Shown: one piece after another, positions 17,543-26,121 of the stretch
How positions within the stretch are numbered: the first letter of the stretch is position 1
Layout of the letters: every line of letters starts with the position of its first letter
From: an uncultured beta proteobacterium
Lineage (GTDB): Bacteria > Pseudomonadota > Gammaproteobacteria > Burkholderiales > Burkholderiaceae_C
Assembly: GCA_903832285.1 (NCBI GenBank)
Contig: CAILAY010000090.1
Span: 17,747-81,746, forward strand
Length of the DNA stretch: 64,000 bases
Direction of reading: 5' to 3'
Translations under genes and position numbers: made by a program
Notes under the pieces: generated by a model
The model's input: only the letters and a program-made list of their open reading frames with translations
What the model was told of the DNA's origin: nothing
Database searches by the model: none

Positions 17543-18877
17543 ATGGGCGCACGCCAAATCTGCACTTCCTATCTTTTGCTTTTAGGCGCGCTGGGTGCGG
17601 CTCAGCCTGCCCTGGCGCAGGCGACGGCAGCTCCAGCGATGCCCACGGCTGAACAGACCGATCCGGTCAAGCTGGGCTGGATGGTGGGATCCCCACCGCC
17701 GCCGGAAAAGGTGATTCGCTGGGCCGATGGCTCGTTCTACAGCTTCCCCAAGTTTCGCTGGACCTTTTCGCATGCGCGCCAGTTCGGCGCCACCAGTAAT
17801 ATTTCGCGCGGACTGGCGCCTCCGTCGCTGTTGCCACGCGCCGAACGTGCTGACATTGACGCCATCAGTTTCATTCCACTGGGCAAGAGCGAACCGATGA
17901 CCTGGGCCCAGTCGCTACCCGCCAACTTCACTGACGGCATCGTCGTGCTGCACCGCGGGAAGATCGTCTACGAACGCTATTTCGGCGCGCTGGCAGAAGA
18001 CGGTCAGCACATGGCCCAATCCGTCACAAAATCCTTCTTCGGCACCATTGGCGCAAGCCTGGTGGCGGAGGGCAAACTCGACCCGAATGCCAAGGTTGCG
18101 CAATACATTCCCGAACTGAAGGACAGCGCCTTTGCCGACGCCAGCGTGCGTCAGGTGCTGGACATGACGACGGGTCTGAAATACAGCGAAAACTATGCCG
18201 ACCCGAATGCGGAAATCTGGAGTCACGTGCGCGCCGGCAGCGTGTTGCCCCGACCTCCCGGCTACCTGGGCCCCAAGAGCTTCTACGAGTTCTTGAAGAC
18301 GGTGCAAAAGGAAGGCGAACACGGTGGGGTTTTCGCGTACAAAACCGTCAACAGCGATGTGCTCGGATGGCTGATTCGGCGCGTGACGAACAAGTCGGTG
18401 GGCGAGAACCTGTCCGAACGGATCTGGAGCAAGCTGGGCATGGAGCAGGACGCCTACATTTCCATCGATACCGAGGGCACCGAGTTCGCGGGTGGCGGCC
18501 TCAACACCGGTCTGCGCGATCTGGCGCGGTTCGGCGAGATGATGCGAAATGGCGGAAGCTTCAACGGTCAGCAGATTGTTCCGAAGGCGGTGGTGGACGA
18601 CATACGGGCGGGTGGCGACAAAGGCAATTTCGCCCGCGCGGGGTTCGCCACATTGCCGGGTGCGAGCTACCGCAATATGTGGTGGGTGCTGAACAATGCC
18701 GACGGCGCGTTTGCGGCACGGGGCATTCATGGTCAGACGATCTACATCGATCCCAAGGCCGAAATGGTGATTGCGCGCTATGCTTCTTTTCCCATGGCCG
18801 CCAACCCGTTCAACGACCCCACCTCCTTGCCCGCTTACCAAGCCCTGGCCGACAAGCTGATGGCTGTGACGCGCTGA
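17543..18877 (+). CDS. Secreted serine hydrolase of the beta-lactamase/NylB-like family
   Basis: This 444-residue protein has a signal peptide (about residues 1-26, ending ALAQA) and a class C beta-lactamase-type hydrolase domain. The S-x-x-K nucleophile motif is S160-V-T-K163; a later FAYKTVNSDVLG segment fits the second, Tyr-containing motif seen in 6-aminohexanoate-dimer-hydrolase-like enzymes. The protein should act in the periplasm on an amide or ester. The sequence does not identify the substrate, and nothing points to antibiotic resistance. AAGGAG precedes the ATG. It is monocistronic or loosely followed by the TatD gene 73 bases later. Confidence 0.82.
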   Translation: MGARQICTSYLLLLGALGAAQPALAQATAAPAMPTAEQTDPVKLGWMVGSPPPPEKVIRWADGSFYSFPKFRWTFSHARQFGATSNISRGLAPPSLLPRAERADIDAISFIPLGKSEPMTWAQSLPANFTDGIVVLHRGKIVYERYFGALAEDGQHMAQSVTKSFFGTIGASLVAEGKLDPNAKVAQYIPELKDSAFADASVRQVLDMTTGLKYSENYADPNAEIWSHVRAGSVLPRPPGYLGPKSFYEFLKTVQKEGEHGGVFAYKTVNSDVLGWLIRRVTNKSVGENLSERIWSKLGMEQDAYISIDTEGTEFAGGGLNTGLRDLARFGEMMRNGGSFNGQQIVPKAVVDDIRAGGDKGNFARAGFATLPGASYRNMWWVLNNADGAFAARGIHGQTIYIDPKAEMVIARYASFPMAANPFNDPTSLPAYQALADKLMAVTR

Positions 18878-18950
18878 CGCTACAGCCGACGCTGCGGTGT
18901 TCCCGGGCATGACTTGCGTCTTTTCCGCGCGCTGCCGCTAAAGTGCGGCC

Positions 18951-19838
18951 ATGATCTGGATCGACACCCATTGCCATCTGGATGCGCCCGAATTCGGGGC
19001 GAGCGCGGCGGTGCTGGCGCTGCGGACGCAGGCGGCCGCGCGGGGCGTGGCCATGTGCGTTGTGCCGGCGGTTCAGGCCGCCAATTTCGAGGCGGTGCGC
19101 ACGCTGGCGCGGAGCACGGGTGACGGCTACGCGCTGGGTATTCATCCGCTGTATGTGCCGCAGGCCCAGGCGTCGGACCTTGCCATCCTGGCAAGCGCTT
19201 TGCAGCGCCACAGCGCTGATCCGAATCTGGTGGCTGTGGGCGAAATCGGGCTTGACTTTTTTGTACCCGAGCTTTGCACACCGGTGATGCGCGAGCAGCA
19301 GGAGCACTTCTATCGCGCCCAACTGCTGCTGGCGCAGCAGCATCGTTTGCCGGTGATCCTGCATGTGCGTCGCTCGGCAGATCGCCTGCTCAAATACCTG
19401 CGCGAACTCGCCTTCAGGCAAGGCGGCATTGCCCACGCATTCAACGGCAGCGCGCAGCAGGCACGGGCCTTTCTCGAGTTGGGTTTCAAGCTCGGCTTTG
19501 GCGGTGCTGTGACGTTCGAGCGGGCGCTGCAATTGCGACGCCTTGCCGCGTCCTCGCCGCTGGACGCGATCGTGCTCGAGACCGATGCTCCGGACATGCC
19601 GCCGCACTGGCTTTATGCCACGGTGCAGCAGCGCGCCCAGGGGCAGCCCCAAGGACTCAACACACCGGTCGAGCTGCCGCGCATTGGCGCGGTGCTGGCG
19701 GGTTTGCGCGGCATGGACGACACGGCGCTGGCCGAGGCAACGACCGCAAATGCGCTGGCCGCGCTGCCCCGACTCACGCACCTGCTCACGGTTTTGCCCG
19801 CGGCTGTGGGCGGCGCTCGTGCGCGTGCGGCCCGTTGA
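18951..19838 (+). CDS. TatD family metal-dependent DNase
   Basis: This 295-residue TIM-barrel hydrolase carries the TatD metal ligands: H7-x-H9 in DTHCHLD, the Glu in VAVGEIGLDFF, His in PVILHVR, His in IAHAFNGS and Asp in VLETDAPDMPP. Members act as 3'-5' exonucleases or deoxyribonucleases on damaged DNA. The ATG at 18951 is the natural start and lacks a strong Shine-Dalgarno. It could be any of the TatD/YcfH/YjjV paralogues, so no gene symbol is assigned. Confidence 0.9.
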   Translation: MIWIDTHCHLDAPEFGASAAVLALRTQAAARGVAMCVVPAVQAANFEAVRTLARSTGDGYALGIHPLYVPQAQASDLAILASALQRHSADPNLVAVGEIGLDFFVPELCTPVMREQQEHFYRAQLLLAQQHRLPVILHVRRSADRLLKYLRELAFRQGGIAHAFNGSAQQARAFLELGFKLGFGGAVTFERALQLRRLAASSPLDAIVLETDAPDMPPHWLYATVQQRAQGQPQGLNTPVELPRIGAVLAGLRGMDDTALAEATTANALAALPRLTHLLTVLPAAVGGARARAAR

Positions 19839-19980
19839 CTTTCACCCGGTGCGCCGCAGCCGGAAAGGCGTATTGACAACAGCGCGCCTTTGCCTTTTAC
19901 TCGCACTCGCGTCTCGAACCCGCGTCGTTGGGGTTACCACCATTCATTGACGGTCGTTCAACATTATTGAGGGGCATCGC

Positions 19981-20679
19981 ATGAGCATTGATACAGCAAC
20001 TTTGGGCGCCATCGTGACCGCCATCGGCGGCTTGGGGATGGCGGCCTGCGCCCTGGTGGATACCACCAAAACCTTGCCGGGGGGCGGCGTTTCCAACACC
20101 GGCTTCGACGCGATCGAGGCGGCAGTCAGGATCTTCCTGCCCGACGCTGCCCGCGAACCCGGCACACCGGGATTGGCGGCGAGTCTGCTTTACACGCTGC
20201 ATTCGAACTGGATCAACGGCGTGGCTGCGGCCGACCAGAAGGCAATTGCCAAGTCGCTTATCAAACTTCGGCTCAATCCCGAAACGTCTGCGAGATACGC
20301 CTCGGCGGCAGATGTGGATCCGGCGGCGCTGGAAGAGGTGGCCCGTCGCATGGTGACAGGGACCCCACTCGAAGCGCAACATACCAATGCGCTGGGGCGC
20401 CTTGACCTTGCCCTGACGGCCATTCTGGACGCAGCCTATCACCGTGCCGATCAGCGCTATCGCAACGTGAGCAAGACGTGGTCGGCGGTGGTCGCGATGC
20501 TACTGGCCGGGTTTGGCGGCATCGCCGTTGCTGATCCGGGCTCCCACTACTCCGTGACTGCACAGATGCTGTTGGCGTTGTTCTGCGGCATCCTCGCGGT
20601 GCCTCTGGCACCCATCACCAAGGACCTGACCAGCGCCCTGAGCGCGGGCGTAAAACTGGCACAAACATTGAAGCGCTGA
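19981..20679 (+). CDS. Unrecognised membrane protein, partner of the following hydrolase
   Basis: This 232-residue protein was not recognised. One hydrophobic segment lies at the N-terminus (about residues 5-24) and two near the C-terminus (about 165-185 and 192-210), leaving a soluble central region of about 130 residues. That topology would hold the central part on one side of the membrane. GAGGGG lies about eight bases before the ATG. The gene is three bases upstream of an alpha/beta hydrolase and is surely translated with it. The 142 bases between tatD and this gene hold no further gene but probably its promoter. Confidence 0.65.
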   Translation: MSIDTATLGAIVTAIGGLGMAACALVDTTKTLPGGGVSNTGFDAIEAAVRIFLPDAAREPGTPGLAASLLYTLHSNWINGVAAADQKAIAKSLIKLRLNPETSARYASAADVDPAALEEVARRMVTGTPLEAQHTNALGRLDLALTAILDAAYHRADQRYRNVSKTWSAVVAMLLAGFGGIAVADPGSHYSVTAQMLLALFCGILAVPLAPITKDLTSALSAGVKLAQTLKR

Positions 20680-20682
20680 GCC

Positions 20683-21543
20683 ATGACGATGCTCCTTGAC
20701 CTGCGCGCCATCCCCAGCGGTGGTTTTGTTGCGCACGAGGTGACGGTGCTGGGAACGGTGGCGCGCGGGTCAAAGGCCGTTGCCGAGTTTGAAACCCGCG
20801 TACGCGGCAAGAATCTGGTGCTGGCCACGCACGGCTTCAATGTCAACAGCGAAGACGGACGTGCAGCCCTTGCGAAGTGGGATCCGTTGTGCTCGCTGCC
20901 CGGTTCATACGAGTTTGTGGGCGTGCTGTGGCCGGGGGATTCGCGCTACGTGCCGGTGCTGGACTACCCCATCGAGGGAAGCGTTGCGCTGGACAGCGGC
21001 CGCCTGCTGGCCAGCTTCCTGAATGAACACGCCGTGGGCGCGGCCAGCATCTCGCTGGTGTCGCACAGCCTGGGCGCGCGCACGATGCTGGAAACTGTGA
21101 AGAACCTGGACCGGCGCGTGCCGCTGCTGATCCTGATGGCAGGGGCGATCGAGAACGACTGTCTTACCAGCGAATACGCCGACGCGATGACGAAAGTGGA
21201 TCAGGTCCATGTCGTGGCGTCGCGCTCGGATTGGGTCTTGCAGGACGCGTTCCCGCTGGGCAATCTGGTGGGTGAAATCCTGATGCACGGTCACCCCTAT
21301 TTCCGCTCTGCATTGGGGCGCGAGGGGCCGCATACGGTGGCCGGACTGGATGCACGCTATCAACTTTGGCAGATCCCCGACGCCTGGAAGTTCGTGCACG
21401 GTGACTATCTTCCCGGTCCGGTCGTGGATGCCAGAATGCCGCCCCCTGTTGCTGTTCCGGGCGCAAACGATCCCTGTCCGGGTGCGGCGAATGGTTGGAA
21501 GTCGTCGTGGTCCGCTGGCGTGATAGCGACCCGGTGCACGTAG
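20683..21543 (+). CDS. Alpha/beta hydrolase, DUF900-like
   Basis: This 286-residue protein has an alpha/beta hydrolase core: LVLATHGFNVNSEDG near residue 45 for the oxyanion region and the nucleophile elbow SLVSHSLGARTM, with Ser in S-H-S-L-G. This resembles the DUF900 group of lipase-like hydrolases of unknown substrate. The C-terminal 40 residues are Pro/Gly-rich and look disordered. There is no signal peptide. It is tightly coupled to the preceding membrane-protein gene, so a membrane-associated lipid or peptide substrate is plausible, as is a hydrolase controlled by its membrane partner. Neither is shown. Confidence 0.7.
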   Translation: MTMLLDLRAIPSGGFVAHEVTVLGTVARGSKAVAEFETRVRGKNLVLATHGFNVNSEDGRAALAKWDPLCSLPGSYEFVGVLWPGDSRYVPVLDYPIEGSVALDSGRLLASFLNEHAVGAASISLVSHSLGARTMLETVKNLDRRVPLLILMAGAIENDCLTSEYADAMTKVDQVHVVASRSDWVLQDAFPLGNLVGEILMHGHPYFRSALGREGPHTVAGLDARYQLWQIPDAWKFVHGDYLPGPVVDARMPPPVAVPGANDPCPGAANGWKSSWSAGVIATRCT

Positions 21544-21609
21544 GCCGAGTCGCATGGCTTGCGCCCATGCAACGACAATAGGCATGTTGCCCGCACTCCC
21601 GACCCCCAC

Positions 21610-22371
21610 ATGACCCGCCCCAAACCCGCTGCACGCCTGCCTGATGTGAACTTTTCCGACTATGGCGACGTGCGTTGTCTGCACCTGGGAACGGAGTGGA
21701 TCCAGGGCACGATGCTGCTGGACGCACCGTACGACATCGAACTCGAATATGTGCAGCGCATGATGGCCTGGCTGCTGTTCGTACAACCCGCAAGTTTGAA
21801 CAAACGCCACGCCATGCAACTCGGCCTAGGCGCGGGTTCGCTTACCAAATTTTGCCGCAAGAAATTGCGCATCAGGACCACAGCGATCGAACTCAATCCG
21901 CAGGTGGTGGCGGCTTGTCGGCTCTGGTTCAAGCTGCCGGCTGACGATACCAAGTTGGAGGTGATTCTGGGCGACGCCGCAGAAGTGGCGCACCATCCCC
22001 TGTGGCATGACCAGATCGACGCCCTGCAGGTCGATCTGTACGATGAAGAGGCGGCCGCGCCGGTGCTCGACAGCGAGGCCTTTTACGCCGATTGCCGCAG
22101 GCTGCTCACGCCCGATGGCTGCATGACGGTGAACTTGTTTGGCCGCTCCAGCAGCTATTCCGGCACGCTGGAAAAGATCGCTTCGGCATTCGGCGCCGAC
22201 GCCGTCTGGGCGTTCAAGCCCACGCGCGAAGGCAACACCGTGGTGCTGGCGCAGCGCACTCCCAGCCGACCCACGCGCACGGAATTGGCACAGCGCGCGC
22301 AAACAATCCAGACCTTGTGGGGTTTGCCCGCGACCCAATGGTTGCGCGTTTTCAAACCGGTACAGCCATAA
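21610..22371 (+). CDS. Spermidine-synthase-like methyltransferase-fold protein
   Basis: This 253-residue protein has the Rossmann core of spermidine synthases: MQLGLGAGSLTKF for the nucleotide-binding loop, TAIELNPQVV with the acidic residue after strand 2, and LGDAAEV for the third motif. The catalytic residues of true aminopropyltransferases are not clearly present: the usual D-S/T-x-D-P is replaced by QVDLYDEEAAAP. This is the group usually labelled 'spermidine synthase-like' and of unproven function. The ATG at 21610 fits the domain better than the in-frame ATG at 21559. It ends about 40 bases before the GspE-type gene. Confidence 0.75.
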   Translation: MTRPKPAARLPDVNFSDYGDVRCLHLGTEWIQGTMLLDAPYDIELEYVQRMMAWLLFVQPASLNKRHAMQLGLGAGSLTKFCRKKLRIRTTAIELNPQVVAACRLWFKLPADDTKLEVILGDAAEVAHHPLWHDQIDALQVDLYDEEAAAPVLDSEAFYADCRRLLTPDGCMTVNLFGRSSSYSGTLEKIASAFGADAVWAFKPTREGNTVVLAQRTPSRPTRTELAQRAQTIQTLWGLPATQWLRVFKPVQP

Positions 22372-22414
22372 TCCGATCCGGATTGACAAGCCCATTGACC
22401 GACCAGGTTCTTCC

Positions 22415-24211
22415 ATGTCGCACAAACCGCATCCGCAACGCAGCGCCAAGCACCCAGCCTATTTCGGCCCGGTGACCTGGCGCGGCCTGGTGGAGTGGCT
22501 CAACGCCGACGGCGTGATCACTGACGACGAAGCGCAACGCACGATCGCCCGCTGCGCTCAGGCTGAGAGCCGTCAGCACCCGCTGGAGCGGCTCGCGTCG
22601 GTGGCCATGAAGCGCGCCAGCGACGCCAAGGTGCTGGACATGGACATGCTCGTGCAGTGGCTGGCCGAGCACAGTGGGCTGGACTATTTCCGCATCGATC
22701 CGCTCAAGGTCGACGTGGGCAAAGTGGCCGATGCCATCAGTGCGGTCTTCGCCGAGCGTCATCACATTCTGCCGGTACAGGTGACCCTGAACGAACTTGT
22801 GATCGCCACGGCCGAGCCCTTCGTGACGGACTGGGTACAGGAAGTGGAACGCCAAAGCAAACGCAGTGTGCGCCGGGTGCTGAGCGCGCCGCACGACATC
22901 CTGCGCTACACGGCAGAGTTCTTCTCGCTCGCCAAATCTGTGCGCCAGGCCATGAAGGCGGGCGCCGGCAACAACATCACCGCCAGCTTCGAGCAACTGG
23001 TGGAACTGGGCAAGACCAACAAGGCCCTGGACGCCAACGATCAGGGCGTCGTGCGAGTGGTGGACTGGCTCTGGCAGTACGCCTTCGACCAGCGCGCAAG
23101 CGACATCCACCTGGAGCCGCGGCGCGACCAGGGCGCGATCCGCTTCCGCATCGACGGCATCCTGCATCGCGTCTACCAGATGCCCATCGGCGTGCACAAC
23201 GCCATGACGGCGCGCATCAAACTGCTGGGGCGCATGGATGTGATCGAAAAGCGGCGTCCACTGGACGGTCGCATCAAGACGCGAAATCAGTTGGGTGAGG
23301 AGGTGGAGATGCGCATCTCCACCCTGCCCACCGCCTTCGGCGAGAAGATGGTGATGCGCATTTTCGATCCCGACACCACGCTCAAGGACCTGGACGCGCT
23401 GGGGTTTTCGCAGCACGACGCACAGCGCTGGGAGGCGCTCGTGAAGCGCCCGCACGGCATCATCCTGGTGACCGGGCCCACCGGCTCTGGCAAGACCACG
23501 ACGCTCTACTCCACGCTGAAACGCCTGGCAACGGAAGAGGTGAATGTGAGTACGGTGGAAGACCCGATCGAAATGATCGAGATCGCTTTCAATCAGACCC
23601 AGGTGCAGCCGCAGCTGGACTTTGGCTTCACCGAAGGTCTGCGCGCCCTGATGCGGCAGGACCCCGACATCATCATGGTGGGCGAAGTCCGCGACGCGCA
23701 GACGGCAGACATGGCGGTGCAGGCGGCGCTCACCGGGCACCTGGTTTTCTCCACGCTGCACACCAACGATGCGCCTGCGGCCATCAACCGCCTCATGGAA
23801 CTGGGCGTTCCACCCTATCTGATCAACGCCACTATGCTGGGCGTGCTGGCGCAGCGGCTGGTGCGCACACTGTGCAAGAACTGCAAGCTGCCCGACGACG
23901 AAACCGCGCGCGAGACGCTGGATGAAATCGTCAAACCCTGGAAGATCAACGGCGACTACCGGCCCTTCAAGGCGGTGGGCTGTGTCGAATGCCGCATGAC
24001 CGGCTTCAAGGGCCGCATGGGTCTGTACGAGTTGATGACCATCGGCGAAGCTTTCAAGGACAAGGTGACGCAGCAACCCAGCCTGGATGCGCTTCGGCGC
24101 CAGGCGGTGGTGGATGGCATGCGCCCGCTGCGACTGGCCGGCGCCTTGCGCGTGGCTGAAGGTGTCACCACGCTGGAAGAAGTTCTCTCGGCCACGCCAC
24201 CGTTGTCGTAG
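22415..24211 (+). CDS. GspE/PulE/PilB-type secretion ATPase
   Basis: This 598-residue hexameric ATPase is of the type that powers type II secretion or type IV pilus assembly. It has an N-terminal GspE-N/MshEN-like domain (about 10-170), the Walker A GPTGSGKTT (about 354-362), the Asp box (STVEDPIE), Walker B (DPDIIMVGEVRD) and the His box (STLHTNDAP). A zinc-binding tetracysteine follows (CKNC then CVEC), as in GspE and PilB. No secretin, platform protein or pseudopilin gene is adjacent, so it is an orphan here. The ATG at 22415 is chosen because upstream in-frame codons overlap the preceding gene. Confidence 0.87.
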   Translation: MSHKPHPQRSAKHPAYFGPVTWRGLVEWLNADGVITDDEAQRTIARCAQAESRQHPLERLASVAMKRASDAKVLDMDMLVQWLAEHSGLDYFRIDPLKVDVGKVADAISAVFAERHHILPVQVTLNELVIATAEPFVTDWVQEVERQSKRSVRRVLSAPHDILRYTAEFFSLAKSVRQAMKAGAGNNITASFEQLVELGKTNKALDANDQGVVRVVDWLWQYAFDQRASDIHLEPRRDQGAIRFRIDGILHRVYQMPIGVHNAMTARIKLLGRMDVIEKRRPLDGRIKTRNQLGEEVEMRISTLPTAFGEKMVMRIFDPDTTLKDLDALGFSQHDAQRWEALVKRPHGIILVTGPTGSGKTTTLYSTLKRLATEEVNVSTVEDPIEMIEIAFNQTQVQPQLDFGFTEGLRALMRQDPDIIMVGEVRDAQTADMAVQAALTGHLVFSTLHTNDAPAAINRLMELGVPPYLINATMLGVLAQRLVRTLCKNCKLPDDETARETLDEIVKPWKINGDYRPFKAVGCVECRMTGFKGRMGLYELMTIGEAFKDKVTQQPSLDALRRQAVVDGMRPLRLAGALRVAEGVTTLEEVLSATPPLS

Positions 24212-24251
24212 GTGCACCCGCGCTGCGGCACAATCCCGGCACGAGGATCCC

Positions 24252-25544
24252 ATGCCACATCGCCTTCCCCTGCCGCAACATCCGCAACGTGTCGCGTTGC
24301 ACAACGAAATTCATGCGCGTCCGCCAGAGCCCCTGGTGGCGCCGCTGGCGCTCACGCATATCGTCATGCTCACGGACGCGGACGCACGCGAAGCGAGTCG
24401 AGCGCATCTGGCGCGACTGCTGAGCGACCACCATTTGCCGCCTCCGGCCGGTCACTTGACTCATATGCGCGCCGACCTGGGCGCATTTCGCCTGCGCTGG
24501 GAGATGCACAGCGAGTTCGTTTCCTACACGTTTATCCGGTCCCTTGAATTGACGTCGGTGGCGTCGCAGGATCCTCCCTCTGCGCTGGAGATGGTGCCAC
24601 AGGGCTGGTTGGCCGCAATGCCCGGAGCGTGCCTGGCCAGCCTGCATTTGTGGGCCCTGCCACAAGCGATTGATGGTGCCGTGGCGCTGCGCCAGAGACT
24701 GCTGTTTGAAGAGACGCTGGTGGCTTCATGTGTGGCCGACGGGACGGCCGAGGTGCACACCGATTTCGCCATCCACGCTGATGGCTATTCGCGGATGCTG
24801 GTGCTCGTGGCAGAGCTCACGCCGCGCCGGTTGGGGCGGTTGATGCAGCGCCTGATCGAAATTGAAACCTATCGCATGGCGGCGTTGCTGGGTCTGCCAA
24901 TTGCCCGCGAAGCCATGGGCCTGTTGACCCGCGGTGAGAGTGAACTGGCTTCGCTTGCCGGCGCGATCCGCACGGCGCAGCGCGAAGAAGAGCCCGAACT
25001 GCTGGACCGTCTGACGCGGCTGGCGGGCGAGGTGGAAGGGCAATATGCGGCCACGCACTCGCGGTTTTCGGCGAGCAGTGCCTACTTCGACCTGGTGAAT
25101 CGGCGCATCAACGACATCGCCGAGACCCGCATGGAAGGCATGCAGACTTTCAAGGACTTCATGGAGCGGCGTCTGAGTCCGGCCAGGAGCACTTGTGACT
25201 GGGCCGAGCGACGCCAGCAAGCGCTGTCCGAGCGGATCTCGCGCATGAGCAGCCTGCTGCGCACAAGGGTTGAGATCGAGCAGCAGCAAAGCAGTCAGGA
25301 TCTGCTGGCCAGCATGAACCAGCGCCAGGACCTGCAACTCAAGCTGCAGGCGACAGTGGAAGGTCTGTCGGTGGCAGCCATCACCTACTACATCATCGGC
25401 CTGGTGAGCTACCTCGCCAAGGGCGCGCATCAGATCGGCTGGCCTTTCTCCGCCGAAACCACAGCCGCCGTGGCGATTCCGTTTGTCGCCGTCGGTGTCT
25501 GGTGGTCAATCCGGCGCATGCACCGCAAACTGGTGGGGCATTGA
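24252..25544 (+). CDS. DUF3422 family membrane-anchored protein
   Basis: This 430-residue protein fits DUF3422: the opening has LHNEIHARPPEPL, the middle is mostly helical, and two membrane segments close the C-terminus (about residues 370-392 and 400-420) before a short basic tail. The function is unknown. The central region has a heptad-like pattern around 300-365, suggesting a coiled coil. GAGG lies just upstream of the ATG. It follows the secretion ATPase after 40 bases on the same strand and is probably co-transcribed. Confidence 0.83.
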   Translation: MPHRLPLPQHPQRVALHNEIHARPPEPLVAPLALTHIVMLTDADAREASRAHLARLLSDHHLPPPAGHLTHMRADLGAFRLRWEMHSEFVSYTFIRSLELTSVASQDPPSALEMVPQGWLAAMPGACLASLHLWALPQAIDGAVALRQRLLFEETLVASCVADGTAEVHTDFAIHADGYSRMLVLVAELTPRRLGRLMQRLIEIETYRMAALLGLPIAREAMGLLTRGESELASLAGAIRTAQREEEPELLDRLTRLAGEVEGQYAATHSRFSASSAYFDLVNRRINDIAETRMEGMQTFKDFMERRLSPARSTCDWAERRQQALSERISRMSSLLRTRVEIEQQQSSQDLLASMNQRQDLQLKLQATVEGLSVAAITYYIIGLVSYLAKGAHQIGWPFSAETTAAVAIPFVAVGVWWSIRRMHRKLVGH

Positions 25545-25558
25545 CCGCAGGCGCGGGC

Positions 25559-25972
25559 TTAACGCTTGGTCACACCCAACAATTCAATTTCAAAATTTAG
25601 CGTTGCATTCGGCGGGACTGCATTGCCTGCGCCGCGCTCGCCGTACGCGATGGCGGGTGGACAGACAAGCTTGGCCTTGCCACCGACTTTCATGCGCTGC
25701 ACGCCCTCTGTCCAGCATTTGATGACGCGGTTCAGCGGGAATTCGGCCGGCTGATTGCGCGCGTAGGAACTGTCGAATTCGGTGCCATCCATGAGCGTGC
25801 CCCGGTAGTGCACCTTCACCAGGTCGCTGGCACCGGGGCTTGTGCCAGTGCCTTCGGTCAGTGAGAGGTAGGTCAGCCCACTTGACGTCGTGACGGGCGC
25901 GGCGGTCGGGGCGGCATGGAGCGAAGCGCTCGCCACCAGCGCCAGAACAGGGATCAAGAACACAGAACGCAT
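25559..25972 (-). CDS. Secreted FKBP-type peptidyl-prolyl isomerase
   Basis: This 137-residue protein has a signal peptide (about residues 1-21) and one FKBP domain. FKBP residues that line the proline pocket are visible: Y56, F66-D67, V83-I84, W87 and Y110. It should catalyse cis-trans prolyl isomerisation of exported proteins. AAGGAG lies about six bases upstream of the ATG at 25972. Longer in-frame starts lack such a site and would bury the signal peptide. It is convergent with DUF3422 and divergent from the methyltransferase gene. Confidence 0.92.
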   Translation of the reverse strand: MRSVFLIPVLALVASASLHAAPTAAPVTTSSGLTYLSLTEGTGTSPGASDLVKVHYRGTLMDGTEFDSSYARNQPAEFPLNRVIKCWTEGVQRMKVGGKAKLVCPPAIAYGERGAGNAVPPNATLNFEIELLGVTKR

Positions 25973-26121
25973 GGAAACTCCTTGAGGGGAAGAATTGATC
26001 TCCGACAACTTTACTGACTTAGAACAAGTTAATCGAAAACAGGCACGAGGATAATCGTTTTCGTACGATGTGCTGGCCGGCCGAGCTGGACGCCGTGCCA
26101 CCTAGACTCCAAAGGAATGTC

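Noticed and set aside
17543..18877. Antibiotic-resistance beta-lactamase
   Set aside because: The S-x-x-K motif is shared by many esterases and amidases. The other motifs resemble NylB-type hydrolases and not clinical class C enzymes.
22352..24304. Long open frame of 650 codons on the minus strand opposite the GspE-type ATPase
   Set aside because: The plus-strand protein has all the secretion ATPase motifs. The antisense frame is rich in His, Arg and Val without a domain.
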